Shown one piece after another: positions 53,379 through 62,987 of a stretch of 64,000 nucleotides of DNA. Where the stretch lies: assembly GCA_052318935.1 (NCBI GenBank), contig JBQRKO010000008.1. The stretch is one strand, 5' to 3'. Under the pieces are notes generated by a model, which was not told the origin of the DNA, made no database searches, and saw only the letters and a program-made list of their open reading frames with translations. Every line of letters starts with the position of its first letter. Within the stretch, counting starts at the first letter, position 1. Made by a program: the position numbers and the translations under genes. Source of the DNA: Niallia sp052318935. GTDB taxonomy: Bacteria; Bacillota; Bacilli; Bacillales; Cytobacillaceae.

Positions 53379-54319
53379 TTTTTTGACCTCCCTGCTAATC
53401 GAATCTTTGGATCTACGATAGAGTAAAGAAGATCGACGCATAAATTAATAGACATAACGAAAAAGCCTGTAAGTAAAATAAACCCTTGAATTACAGGATA
53501 ATCTCTATTCATAATCGAATCCACAATAAATTGGCCTAACCCCGGCCATGAAAAAATCGTCTCTACCACAACTGTTCCGCCAAGGAGCAAGCCAAAACTC
53601 ATTCCAAACATCGTTAACACAGGCAACAATGCAGGAGGAAGTGCGTAGCAAAAGAAAATACGAATAGGCGGTATTCCTCGAGCATGAGCTCCGCGTATAT
53701 ATTCTTGTCGAAAACTGTCTAGTAAACTAGCTCGCAGCAAGCGAGCATACACAGCTGACATTCCAATCCCCAGTGTTAAGGATGGGAGAAGGAAGTGAAG
53801 GACACTTCCATTTCCCATCGCAGGCAAAATGCGCAGCTTCATGGAAAAGATATAGATGAGCAGCAATGCAACGACAAAGTTTGGAATAGAAGCACTAACA
53901 AAGGCAATGACTCTTGCAAGATGATCAAAAAAGCGCTGATGATTCAGTGCAGCAAGTCCACCCAATATAAACGCAAATAGAAGCGTAAATACAAGACCGC
54001 TAACAGCAAGAGAAATAGTTGGACCAAATCGTGATGAAAGTTCATATACAACGGACTCATTTGAAATATAGGATTTGCCAAAGTCTAATTTTGCGACATT
54101 GCCTAGCCACGTAAAATACTGTTTCCACACAGGATCGTTAAAACCTAATTCATCCCGTAGCTTTTCCTGCTCTTCTGAAGTCGAAACGACCTCATCCACT
54201 TTTAAAATCGATCGAACTGGATCCCCCGGCGCCAACTTCATTAAAGAAAATGTCACGATGGATAAAACCACTAAGACAACGACCATTTGCAGAAGTCTTG
54301 ATATGATAAAATGCATCAT
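53375..54319 (-). CDS. NikB/OppB-like ABC transporter permease
   Basis: A 314-residue permease of the DppB/NikB family. N-terminal membrane segment, a conserved MKLAPGDPVRSIL stretch, and a C-terminal half with six segments including EYIRGAHARGIPPIRIFFCYAL. Starts 3 nt before the binding-protein stop at 54322, almost adjoining. Second gene of the metal/peptide uptake unit. Confidence 0.92.
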   Translation of the reverse strand: MMHFIISRLLQMVVVLVVLSIVTFSLMKLAPGDPVRSILKVDEVVSTSEEQEKLRDELGFNDPVWKQYFTWLGNVAKLDFGKSYISNESVVYELSSRFGPTISLAVSGLVFTLLFAFILGGLAALNHQRFFDHLARVIAFVSASIPNFVVALLLIYIFSMKLRILPAMGNGSVLHFLLPSLTLGIGMSAVYARLLRASLLDSFRQEYIRGAHARGIPPIRIFFCYALPPALLPVLTMFGMSFGLLLGGTVVVETIFSWPGLGQFIVDSIMNRDYPVIQGFILLTGFFVMSINLCVDLLYSIVDPKIRLAGRSKK

Positions 54320-54321
54320 TT

Positions 54322-55854
54322 TTACTTTACATCCACTTTATTTGTCAATAAATAAAACTCAGCTTGTCCAGGTTTAAAATGTTCCACCTTTTTATTGATT
54401 CCAATAATAATATGTGGATGAATTACAAAGGATTGCGGAACTTCTTTTTCAATGATGGATACAGCTTTTTTCGTCATCTCATTGCGTTTATTTTGGTCGC
54501 TCGTATGATTAAGCGCTGAAATCGTATCGTTTAATAATGGAATGTCAACTCCGCCAGGATTTAATGCGCCATCTGGCAAATAAGCGATATTTAAAAAGTA
54601 TCCTGCATCTCCGCGCGGAGCCGTTAAATTACTATAGGATGCTAAATCCCAATCTGACTTTTCAAATAGATAAGTATCAATATTATCTGCTGTTTGAATA
54701 TCGATTTTAATGCCTACTTTTGCTGCTTCTGATTGTAGAAGCTGAGAAATTAATGGCAACTGCGGACGGCTCTGATACGTCATCATTTTTACCGCCAACG
54801 GTTTCCCATCTTTTTCAAGCTGATTGTTTGCATTCATTTTATATCCTGTTTCTTCTAACAACGCTTTTGCTTTTTGCAGATCTTGTTTTACAACTGTTTT
54901 CTCACTTGCAAAAGGCAGATTAGAAGAAAATGGGCTGCTTGTAGGTGTCGCATGGCCATTCATAATCTTATCAGCTGCTTCTTGACGATTAATCAGTAAA
55001 TCAAACGCTTTTCGAACATTTACATCTTGAAAAACTGGTTTATGAATATTGTATAAGATATAGTCAGATCGTAGACTTTCAATCGATTCAATATTAATCT
55101 CATTTTTTGGAATCGTTGATAAGCTTTCAGTAGGAAGGTCATACACGATATCCGCATCCATGGACTGAAGTGCCATCGTACGAACATTGCCATCTGCATT
55201 AAATCTAAATGTGACGCTATGAAGCGGCGAAGCACCATCCCAATATTCTTTAAAAGGCTTTAATTCAACTTCAACATCTGGCTTAAAGTGCTCTACGGCA
55301 AATGGCCCAGTACCTACAGGGGATTTGTTGAATTTTGCTGCACCCATTTCATTATATGCTTTTACATCTATAATCGACGTACTAGGATTAATAAGTTCTG
55401 ATGGCAGCGATGGAAACGGCTCTTTCGTGTTAATTGTTAGTACTTGACCATCAGCACTTATTTCTTTTATTTTTAATGAATTTTCAAGTTTCGGACTATT
55501 TTTGACAGCTAGTTCTAATGATTGTTTAACGGCTTCCGCTGTTAACTTATCCCCATTATGAAATGTTGCTTCTTCGCGTATATCAAATGTCCAGGTTGTG
55601 TCATCTACTTGTTTCCAGCTTGTTGCAAGCCATGGTTTCATCTCCAACTTTTCATCCAATTTAACCAATGTTTCCGTTATTCCAGCAAGAGATGTTGTCC
55701 AATCGTTCACTGGATCTAATGTTGGCGAAGGGAAGCTAAATAAAACAGTTAAGTGTTTTTCCTTCTTAGAATCGCTTTTTGTTGCGGAATTATTTGAACA
55801 TGCTGATATAACCAGCGCTAAAGCGATTAAAAATACTATGTAAAACTTTTTCAA
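54322..55854 (-). CDS. NikA/CntA-like solute-binding lipoprotein
   Basis: A 510-residue family 5 binding lipoprotein (signal with ISAC lipobox). The sequence FSFPSPTLDPVNDWTTSLAGITETL and FDIREEATFHNGDKLTA resembles nickel- or metallophore-binding NikA/CntA proteins more than peptide binders, though this is by pattern only. Genes for NikD/NikE ATPases are absent, so a distant ATPase pair is needed. A perfect PerR-consensus box overlaps the promoter, supporting a metal-related role. Confidence 0.88.
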   Translation of the reverse strand: MKKFYIVFLIALALVISACSNNSATKSDSKKEKHLTVLFSFPSPTLDPVNDWTTSLAGITETLVKLDEKLEMKPWLATSWKQVDDTTWTFDIREEATFHNGDKLTAEAVKQSLELAVKNSPKLENSLKIKEISADGQVLTINTKEPFPSLPSELINPSTSIIDVKAYNEMGAAKFNKSPVGTGPFAVEHFKPDVEVELKPFKEYWDGASPLHSVTFRFNADGNVRTMALQSMDADIVYDLPTESLSTIPKNEINIESIESLRSDYILYNIHKPVFQDVNVRKAFDLLINRQEAADKIMNGHATPTSSPFSSNLPFASEKTVVKQDLQKAKALLEETGYKMNANNQLEKDGKPLAVKMMTYQSRPQLPLISQLLQSEAAKVGIKIDIQTADNIDTYLFEKSDWDLASYSNLTAPRGDAGYFLNIAYLPDGALNPGGVDIPLLNDTISALNHTSDQNKRNEMTKKAVSIIEKEVPQSFVIHPHIIIGINKKVEHFKPGQAEFYLLTNKVDVK

Positions 55855-55901
55855 TCCATTCTCTCCTTCTTATTTATAAAATCTATGTAACTATTTTTAT
55901 A

Positions 55902-55916
55902 TTATAATGATTATAA
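55902..55916. promoter_or_regulatory. PerR/Fur-family box over the promoter
   Basis: TTATAATGATTATAA is a perfect 7-1-7 inverted repeat and equals the PerR consensus TTATAATNATTATAA; Fur and Zur boxes differ at the outer positions. It lies 48-62 bp upstream of the binding-protein start, and on the minus strand it contains a TATAAT -10 candidate, so binding should repress. Confidence 0.75.
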
Positions 55917-55966
55917 TGCCAACGATAATCTTATCTTTTTTTAATAGATTTGTAAACGGAGAACTT

Positions 55967-55979
55967 GGGGTCTGACCCC
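55967..55979. repeat. GGGGTC-T-GACCCC palindrome
   Basis: Third copy of the 13-mer, in the gap 55855-56078 beside the hairpin at 55990. Confidence 0.6.
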
Positions 55980-55989
55980 TTAACCACTA

Positions 55990-56023
55990 AAGGCATGAGC
56001 CCGGGTCAATACCGAACTCATGC
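55990..56023. terminator. hairpin after the regulator gene
   Basis: AGGCATGAG pairs with CTCATGCCT around a GC-rich loop. It lies downstream of the enhancer-binding-type regulator on the minus strand and may mark its transcript end; U tract is weak. Confidence 0.5.
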
Positions 56024-56078
56024 CTATGTGGGAGCCTAAAATTTATATCCAACTTTTTGTTTTCAAATCACTTTTCAT

Positions 56079-57770
56079 TTAACTTAATCCATATTCTTTT
56101 ATTTTGTTATATAAAGTTCCTCTCGAAATACCAAGCAAACTGGCAGCTGCACTTTTATTTCCATACGTTTTACGCAATGCTTCCTCAATGTCTAAGACTT
56201 CTGTATTTATTGATGTTAGTTCCTGTGAAGCTGTTTCACTTGTTTGGCCATTTATATTTTTTAAATTGGACTCGGTTTTTAAATTTTCTGGTATTTGTTC
56301 AATTGTGATGCACGCCATATCATTCAGAAGAATAATCCGTTCTATAATGTTTCGAAGCTCTCGTATATTCCCAGGCCATTTATAGTTAACGAGCAGCTTC
56401 ATTGCATCTTGATGAATAACGGGAATTGTTTTCTGATACTTTAAACTAAATTCCTGTACATACTTTTCAACAAGTGTCATAATATCTTCTTTTCTGGTTC
56501 GAAGGGGGGGAATATCAATATGAATGACTGATAATTTGTAATACAGCTTTTCGTTAAAATTTCCATCCTTCAAAAGAGCATCAAGCGATTGTGAGGTTGA
56601 AGTAATAATCCTAGTATGGGATGTTATTTTGTCTTCTCCTCCTATCCGATAAAAGGAATCATCAACAAAATAATTTAATAATTTTTCTTGAATAGGAAGC
56701 GGCATTTTATCAATATCTTCAATAAATAACGTGCCATTTAAAGCTTGCTCTATTTTTCCAGTCTGACCAATTGGCTTTTCCTTTGTAAACGCTCCCTTTT
56801 GAAATCCAAACAGTTCCATTTCTAAGAGAGCAGGAGGAATAACGGAGCAATTAACGGTGATAAATGGTCCATCGGCCTTTGCTCCTCCATAATGAATAGC
56901 TTGAGCTATCATTTCCTTTCCTGATCCAGTTTCTCCCTTTATATGAACTGGAATATCAGCATGGGCAACCTTTTGGGCAATCTTTATTGTTTTTTGAAAT
57001 TTAGGATTTTCACTAACTATATTGACAAAAGGATTTAATTTATCAACAAGTAAAGTAGAATTAGAATCGAGTTCTTCGTTTAACCGAATAATTTTTGTGA
57101 TATCATGCTCTGTCGCAATCCCGCCAATAATCTTATTTTCAATAATAATAGGAGATGCGTTGATTAATACATGCATATCCTTATTTGGGCGATGATATTC
57201 CCCTCTAACCGGACGTCCTTCATTTAGAATACGATGAAGAATAATTGATTCGTCACTAAAGTGATGCCCAATTTTTTCACCGATAATGTCTTCTTTTTTT
57301 ATTTTGTACGTTTCTTCAGCAGTTGAATTCCAGCAGATAACGTTTCCATCTTTATCAACCGCTGTAACAGAATCATTCATCATTTCAGCTAACCCATGGA
57401 AATAAGCAGAGGTTTGACGATTTTCCTCCTCCCTCTGTTCCATCCATTTATCCACTGTTAAAACGCCCACGTATTTTTCTTGATCTTTAAATAAAACGGG
57501 TCTGCGCCAATCAACTTCTGAAGAAATAACCTGATTTACAGAAACTGATGACGGCAGCCAGTTGATATAGTCAAGCCAATCCAACACTGGCATGAACTCG
57601 TCCCCTAAATTCATTAGGCTGAATTCATAATTTCCAATTATAAAGTATGTTTCACCTGTCACAACAACAAAATTATACTCTTGAAGTTTGGATTTTATTT
57701 CTGCTAATGGCGTATGTTGTTCTACAATCGTAAATGATCGATCAAGTTGTAATGGTGCATTTTTGAACAT
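56079..57770 (-). CDS. enhancer-binding-type (sigma-54-like) regulator, Fis family
   Basis: A 563-residue regulator. Residues 1-115 are an unknown N-terminal sensor; residues about 120-230 form a PAS domain (AEMMNDSVTAVDKDGNVICWN). The AAA+ domain has Walker A GETGSGKE at 279-286 and a Fis helix-turn-helix at the end (NKSAAASLLGISRGTLYNKI). The loop that contacts sigma-54 is GAFTKE (326-331) instead of GAFTGA. It stands next to proline catabolic genes and probably controls them, perhaps without sigma-54. Confidence 0.88.
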   Translation of the reverse strand: MFKNAPLQLDRSFTIVEQHTPLAEIKSKLQEYNFVVVTGETYFIIGNYEFSLMNLGDEFMPVLDWLDYINWLPSSVSVNQVISSEVDWRRPVLFKDQEKYVGVLTVDKWMEQREEENRQTSAYFHGLAEMMNDSVTAVDKDGNVICWNSTAEETYKIKKEDIIGEKIGHHFSDESIILHRILNEGRPVRGEYHRPNKDMHVLINASPIIIENKIIGGIATEHDITKIIRLNEELDSNSTLLVDKLNPFVNIVSENPKFQKTIKIAQKVAHADIPVHIKGETGSGKEMIAQAIHYGGAKADGPFITVNCSVIPPALLEMELFGFQKGAFTKEKPIGQTGKIEQALNGTLFIEDIDKMPLPIQEKLLNYFVDDSFYRIGGEDKITSHTRIITSTSQSLDALLKDGNFNEKLYYKLSVIHIDIPPLRTRKEDIMTLVEKYVQEFSLKYQKTIPVIHQDAMKLLVNYKWPGNIRELRNIIERIILLNDMACITIEQIPENLKTESNLKNINGQTSETASQELTSINTEVLDIEEALRKTYGNKSAAASLLGISRGTLYNKIKEYGLS

Positions 57771-57929
57771 GTTAAAATCCTTTCATGTTTTTTATTAATT
57801 TACCATACATTTGAACACGATTTCTACCATTTTGACATTTGCACAAAAATGTTTAAAATTAATGTTACGCGAGACTCTCCTTTTATTTAAAAACAATTTC
57901 CCAACAGCTTCATAAGCAAGATTTATACA

Positions 57930-57970
57930 AAAAAGGCTGCCCTCCTAATATAACAGGTGGCAGCCTTTGT
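57930..57970 (-). terminator. Rho-independent terminator after putP
   Basis: AAAGGCTGCC pairs with GGCAGCCTTT; on the minus strand TTTTTT follows. It ends the proline transporter transcript. Apart from this, 57771-58088 shows no gene. Confidence 0.85.
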
Positions 57971-58088
57971 GAACGTTATGATTTAACTCTATTTATACTG
58001 CTGGAATACGTACAGTCAACAGTCTCTTCGGTTCTTTCACTCATAAAAACATTCGATTCATTAATGCTTTCTAAGCTATTCGAAATCA

Positions 58089-59552
58089 TTATGCTGAGTG
58101 TTTATATTGGTCAAACTCTCTTTTCAACTTCTCATTCGGCGCTTGTGTTGCCAAACTAACAACCCAGACTGCTGACAAACTAACAAGGAAACCTGGAATA
58201 ATTTCATACAGATTATTTGTAAGTACTGGAATATTTGCCCAAATAATAACAGTTACGGCTCCACCAATAATTCCTGCAAGCGCTCCCCATTGATTCATCC
58301 GTCTCCAGTATAGGCTTAGTAAGATAACTGGTCCAAAAGCCGCACCAAATCCAGCCCAAGCATAACCTACTAGAGATAAAATTGTTCCATTTTTATCCAA
58401 AGCAATAACAACTGAAATCACAGAGACAGCTAGAACTGCAAGTTTGCTAATAAACATAAGTTCTTTATCTGTTGCAGAACGTCTAAAAAAAGTTTTGTAG
58501 ACATCTTCCGTTAAAGAGCTTGCAGTTACAAGAAGCTGAGAAGAGATTGTGCTCATAACAGCAGCCAATAAAGCAGCTAGCATAAATCCAGCAATAAGTG
58601 GATGGAATAACAGTTCACTTAGTTTAATAAAGATCGTTTCAGGATCCGAAATGTCCAATCCTTGCTTGGAATAATAGGCTAAACCGATAAAACCAGTGAA
58701 CATTGCACCGCCTACAGAAAAAATCATCCATCCCATCCCAATATGTCTTGCTTTTTTAATTTCTTTTACGGATGAAATAGCCATAAAGCGTACGATGATA
58801 TGCGGCTGGCCAAAATAGCCTAACCCCCACGCCAATAAGGAAACAATTCCTATAAACGTAGTGCCTTTAAAAATATCAAATAAATTAGTGTCTATGCTTT
58901 TAATTTCATCAAAGGCTGGTCCAATTCCGCCAACCTCCATAATTGTAACAGCTGGAACAATTATGAGGGCAATAACCATAATCAACCCTTGAACAAAATC
59001 CGTCCAGCTGACCGCTAAAAATCCGCCAAATAAAGTATAAGCAATAACAACCGATGCAATAATCCAAAGGCCAATTTGGTAGTTTAGATGGAAGGTAGTC
59101 TCAAAAAGAACCCCGCCAGATACCATTCCCGAAGAAACGTAGAAAGTAAAGAAAACGATAATAACAAGGCCCGAGGTTAAACGCAAAATATTAGACTGAT
59201 CACCAAAACGATTTTCCAAGAAAGCCGGAATAGTCATGGAGTTATTGGCAACCTCTGTATATTTTCTCAACCTTGGTGCAACATAAAGCCAGTTTAAATA
59301 AGCTCCCAAGGTTAAACCGATTGCAATCCAAGATGCACTTAACCCTTGAGTAAACATCGCACCTGGCAATCCCATCAGCAGCCAGCCGCTCATATCTGAC
59401 GCCCCTGCACTTAGTGCTGTTACACCAGGGCCAAGCGATCTTCCACCTATCATATAATCCGATAGATTAGAAGTTCTCCTGTAGGCAAAATAGCCAATTA
59501 ACAGCATGCCAGCCATATAAATACCAATTGAAATAAGTATTTGTGTAGTCAA
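58089..59552 (-). CDS. putP: sodium/proline symporter PutP
   Basis: Sodium-coupled proline uptake protein of the SSS family, 487 residues, about 13 membrane segments. I use the TTG of (M)TTQILISIGIYMAGML because GGAGG lies seven nt upstream and this equals the usual PutP N-terminus; an ATG 11 codons earlier has no site. NLSDYMIGGRSLGPGVTALS and GASDMSGWLL are signature segments. Imports proline for the two catabolic enzymes upstream in the same direction. Confidence 0.94.
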   Translation of the reverse strand: MTTQILISIGIYMAGMLLIGYFAYRRTSNLSDYMIGGRSLGPGVTALSAGASDMSGWLLMGLPGAMFTQGLSASWIAIGLTLGAYLNWLYVAPRLRKYTEVANNSMTIPAFLENRFGDQSNILRLTSGLVIIVFFTFYVSSGMVSGGVLFETTFHLNYQIGLWIIASVVIAYTLFGGFLAVSWTDFVQGLIMVIALIIVPAVTIMEVGGIGPAFDEIKSIDTNLFDIFKGTTFIGIVSLLAWGLGYFGQPHIIVRFMAISSVKEIKKARHIGMGWMIFSVGGAMFTGFIGLAYYSKQGLDISDPETIFIKLSELLFHPLIAGFMLAALLAAVMSTISSQLLVTASSLTEDVYKTFFRRSATDKELMFISKLAVLAVSVISVVIALDKNGTILSLVGYAWAGFGAAFGPVILLSLYWRRMNQWGALAGIIGGAVTVIIWANIPVLTNNLYEIIPGFLVSLSAVWVVSLATQAPNEKLKREFDQYKHSA

Positions 59553-59887
59553 ACTTTTTCCTCCATCCTTTTTTTGAATAGACATCCAAATCCATTTAAT
59601 CTATAACTTTTTTCAGAATTTAAGGCAGCAGAATAAACATATAAATACCTTTTTTGCGAAATATTTCACCTAACGATAATAAGAGTAATTTCCAATACCC
59701 GCATGTTGATTAGGAAACTTTAGTAGACTAGAATGGCAGGCTGTCGACAAACATTCCTACTCATGTTAACCTTTTGGATGCCCTATGGCAACTCCCAAAG
59801 CTTCATACCATGAATAACAAATGTTTTCGAACAACCTGAAGTTTTGCTAATTCCTCTCCAATCAATATTTTCCTAATTTTTCCTTAA

Positions 59888-61456
59888 TTAAATTTTTCTA
59901 GCTCTCATTTTAGCTTGAGTAAACAATAACAAGTAATCATATCCTCCGGCTTTTGAATCAGTGCCAGACATATTAAATCCGCCAAATGGATGTACTCCAA
60001 CTAAAGCTCCTGTACACTTTTTATTGATATAAAGGTTTCCGCAGTGCATCGTTTCAAGCGCATAGTTAATGCGATCTTCTACCTTTGAATGAAATGCACC
60101 TGTTAATCCATACTCTGTATCATTATAGATGTCAATTGCTTCTTTCCAGTTTGACGCCTTAGCAAGTGCAAGGACAGGGCCGAAAATTTCTTCTTGCATA
60201 ATACGAGCTTTAGGATCTAGATCGGCAAATACAGTTGGTTCAATATAGAAGCCATTTTCTTTCGCTTTTGATCCGCCTGCTAGCAATCTGCCTTCTGTTT
60301 TCCCTATTTCAATATAGCTCATGATTTTATCAAAAGACTTTTGATCGATTACCGGACCAATTGGATAGTTCTCCTCTGGCAAGCCAACTGTTAATTTTTT
60401 TGTTAACTCTGTTACTTTTGCAACTACTTCATCATAAACTGACTCTACGATAATCGCTCTTGAACCAGCAGAACATTTTTGTCCTTGGAATCCATAAGCA
60501 GAAGCAACAATTGCAGCAGCTGCTGCATCTAAATCAGCGGTTTCATCCACGACAACGCCGTCTTTTCCACCCATCTCTGCAACCACACGCTTTAACCAAA
60601 TTTGACCTGGCTGCACTTTTGATGCTCTTTCATAAATGCGGCATCCAACTGCACGTGATCCTGTAAAAGAGATAAAGCGGGTCTTTGGATGTTCTACTAA
60701 ATATTCACCAACCTCAATTCCATCTCCAGGCATAAAGTTTAATACTCCTGCAGGCAATCCTACCTCTTCCATTAATTCTACAAATTTAGCTGCAACAACA
60801 GGTGTAGAATCTGCTGGTTTTAAGATAATTGTATTTCCTGAAACAATTCCTGCTACTGCTGTTCCTGCCATAATAGCCAACGGAAAGTTAAACGGAGAAA
60901 TCACAATTCCAACACCAAGCGGAATATAAGTAATTTCCGTTTCTTCTCCTTCGATTTTTGTAAGAGGCTGATGAATACTTGTCTCACTTAAACGAATCAT
61001 TTCTCTCGCATAAAATTCCATAAAATCGATAGCTTCTGCTGTATCAGCATCTGCCTCCGCCCAGTTCTTTCCTGCTTCATACACTAGGTAAGAAGAAAAT
61101 TCATGCTTTCTTTGTCTCATTAAATCAGCCGCTTTGAACAAATATTCTGCACGTTCTGCTGGAGCAACCTTTTTCCATGATTCAAATGCTTTTAATGCTT
61201 CCTGCATTGCTTTTTCAGCTAATTCTTTTGAACCTTTGCTGACAGATCCTACTACTTCCTCTACATTTCCTGGATTAATAGAAATGGTTTGTTCTTCTGT
61301 AAATAACTTTTCACTTCCAATTACAAGTGAAAACTTTTTACCCAGTTCGTTTTTTACTTTTGCAAGTGCTGCTTGCATAGCTTGTTTATTTTCTTCAATA
61401 GAAAAATCTGTAAATGCTTCATTTTTAAATGGTGTGTGTTGGATAGTTGTTGTCAT
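59888..61456 (-). CDS. pruA: L-glutamate gamma-semialdehyde dehydrogenase
   Basis: Second enzyme of proline degradation: oxidises pyrroline-5-carboxylate/glutamate semialdehyde to glutamate with NAD. Aldehyde dehydrogenase fold of 522 residues with catalytic Cys in GFQGQKCSAGSR, Glu in VAEMGGKDGVVV and the FISFTGSRAVG nucleotide motif. The ATG of MTTTIQHTPF has AAAGGAG 10 nt upstream; the longer 547-residue frame is not needed. Lies between the proline dehydrogenase and PutP genes. The gap 59553-59887 has no gene. Confidence 0.95.
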   Translation of the reverse strand: MTTTIQHTPFKNEAFTDFSIEENKQAMQAALAKVKNELGKKFSLVIGSEKLFTEEQTISINPGNVEEVVGSVSKGSKELAEKAMQEALKAFESWKKVAPAERAEYLFKAADLMRQRKHEFSSYLVYEAGKNWAEADADTAEAIDFMEFYAREMIRLSETSIHQPLTKIEGEETEITYIPLGVGIVISPFNFPLAIMAGTAVAGIVSGNTIILKPADSTPVVAAKFVELMEEVGLPAGVLNFMPGDGIEVGEYLVEHPKTRFISFTGSRAVGCRIYERASKVQPGQIWLKRVVAEMGGKDGVVVDETADLDAAAAAIVASAYGFQGQKCSAGSRAIIVESVYDEVVAKVTELTKKLTVGLPEENYPIGPVIDQKSFDKIMSYIEIGKTEGRLLAGGSKAKENGFYIEPTVFADLDPKARIMQEEIFGPVLALAKASNWKEAIDIYNDTEYGLTGAFHSKVEDRINYALETMHCGNLYINKKCTGALVGVHPFGGFNMSGTDSKAGGYDYLLLFTQAKMRARKI

Positions 61457-61661
61457 AATAGTCAGACTCCTTTTGTCATAATAAATTTTTATTCTTCTAA
61501 CTTGGATAAATATGTTTGGCTCTAACGCCAAGCGACTAGTAAACGCCCTCCCTCTGGCCGATAATCAACATCGTCCAACTGCAGCTGCCCTCATTTTTTC
61601 TCTTCTGCAGTTCTGTCCATTCGCCGCTGACGGGAATTTCCCCTTTTCTTCTATAAATCTA

Positions 61662-62579
61662 TTATTTTTTAAATAGATTTTTTAATATAAACCAGACATT
61701 TGCTGGTCTTTCTGCTAAACGTCTCATAAAGTAGCCAAACCAATCGACCCCGTAAGGAACATAAACACGAACCTTATAGCCTTCTTTCACAAGTCTAGCT
61801 TGAACATCCTCACAAATGCCGAATAGCAATTGGAATTCAAATTGATCTTTCGGTATACTATACTTGTCAACAATCGATTTCGTATAATCAATCATCACTT
61901 CATCATGCGTTGCAACTGCTGTATAGTTGCCATTCAATAGATGCTGCTTAATAATCCTTTTAAAATTTTCATCTACGTCTTTTTTCTCCGGAAAAGCGAC
62001 ACTTGAAGACTCTTTGTAGGCTCCTTTCACTAAACGCAGATTGGCATTCAGTCGATTTAAATCGGCCATATCTTGTTCTGTTCTGTAAAGATACGCTTGA
62101 ATGACAAGTCCGACATTGTCATATTCCTTGCGCAATTCATTGAAGATATCTACTGATATTTGACAATGTTCATAATCTTCCATATCAATTCGGACAAAAT
62201 TTTGATGAAGTTTAGCACGATCAAGGATTTTGCGCATATTTCTCATACATAATTCCTTGCTAATGTCTAAACCAAGAGATGTCATTTTAAGAGAAAGATT
62301 GGATTGTACATTTGCTTCTGCTATAGCGTCAAGCGTTTGAATACACATCGCAGTTGATTCTAGAGCCTCTTCTTCTGTATATACAAATTCTCCTAAATGA
62401 TCTAAGGTAACTACTTTCCCTCCCGCATTCAAGTTCTTCACAGCATCCACAGCTGTTTTAATTGATTCTCCCGCTACAAATCGGCCTGCTCCTAAACGCA
62501 ATCCATATTTCTTTGCTAACTTGTTCGCTGATGTATTCTTGCCTAGCGACAGAAACATATTTCTCATTAGCACTTCCAT
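61662..62579 (-). CDS. putB: proline dehydrogenase
   Basis: FAD enzyme that oxidises proline to pyrroline-5-carboxylate, donating electrons to the membrane. The 305-residue TIM barrel is the stand-alone Bacillus form. Motifs include KMTSLGLDI, RIDMEDYE, LRLVKGAYKES and the end RPANVWFILKNLF. ATG of MEVLMRNMF has GGGGGA about 9 nt upstream. It is first in the minus-strand put cluster. A TTTGTACAAA palindrome lies upstream. Confidence 0.95.
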   Translation of the reverse strand: MEVLMRNMFLSLGKNTSANKLAKKYGLRLGAGRFVAGESIKTAVDAVKNLNAGGKVVTLDHLGEFVYTEEEALESTAMCIQTLDAIAEANVQSNLSLKMTSLGLDISKELCMRNMRKILDRAKLHQNFVRIDMEDYEHCQISVDIFNELRKEYDNVGLVIQAYLYRTEQDMADLNRLNANLRLVKGAYKESSSVAFPEKKDVDENFKRIIKQHLLNGNYTAVATHDEVMIDYTKSIVDKYSIPKDQFEFQLLFGICEDVQARLVKEGYKVRVYVPYGVDWFGYFMRRLAERPANVWFILKNLFKK

Positions 62580-62713
62580 TTCTATCAATCCCCCTTATTC
62601 ACCAAAACATTTTTTATAAACAACAAAAACATTTAAACAAATATGTTTAATTCGACACAAAAGAAACAATGTTGTTCATTTGTTAAACCGAGTATACAAC
62701 ATGTCCATTTCGA

Positions 62714-62723
62714 TTTGTACAAA
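62714..62723. promoter_or_regulatory. TTTGTACAAA palindrome upstream of put genes
   Basis: A perfect 10-bp palindrome about 135 bp upstream of the proline dehydrogenase gene, in the 408-bp gap 62580-62987. It could be an activator site. I found no clear sigma-54 promoter (TGGCAC-N5-TTGC) in this gap by eye. Confidence 0.35.
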
Positions 62724-62939
62724 CTTGTAAGATGTTCTGACGCGGTTTTTTCTGAAAATACTGTGAATATATTATTTTTCTTATAAAACAGGCTGAATAA
62801 TATTCATTTTTATGAATATATACATATTTGCCAACAAGACATGCTTTATATCATAAGTGTTTAGAGTGAACATACTTTCTCTTTCTCAACAGAATACCAT
62901 ACATTGTTTTCATCTAGATGCAATGTATATACAATTATG

Positions 62940-62968
62940 ACACTAATGTTTATATTGAACATTAGTGT
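62940..62968. terminator. hairpin between deacetylase and put genes
   Basis: ACACTAATGTT pairs perfectly with AACATTAGTGT over a 7-nt loop, 20 nt beyond the deacetylase stop. Weak U tract; may end that transcript. Confidence 0.6.
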
Positions 62969-62987
62969 TCAAACCTCAACTATGAAG

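Noticed and set aside
62580..62987. sigma-54 promoter for the put genes
   Set aside because: No TGGCAC-N5-TTGC match with correct GG/GC spacing was found by eye on the minus strand.
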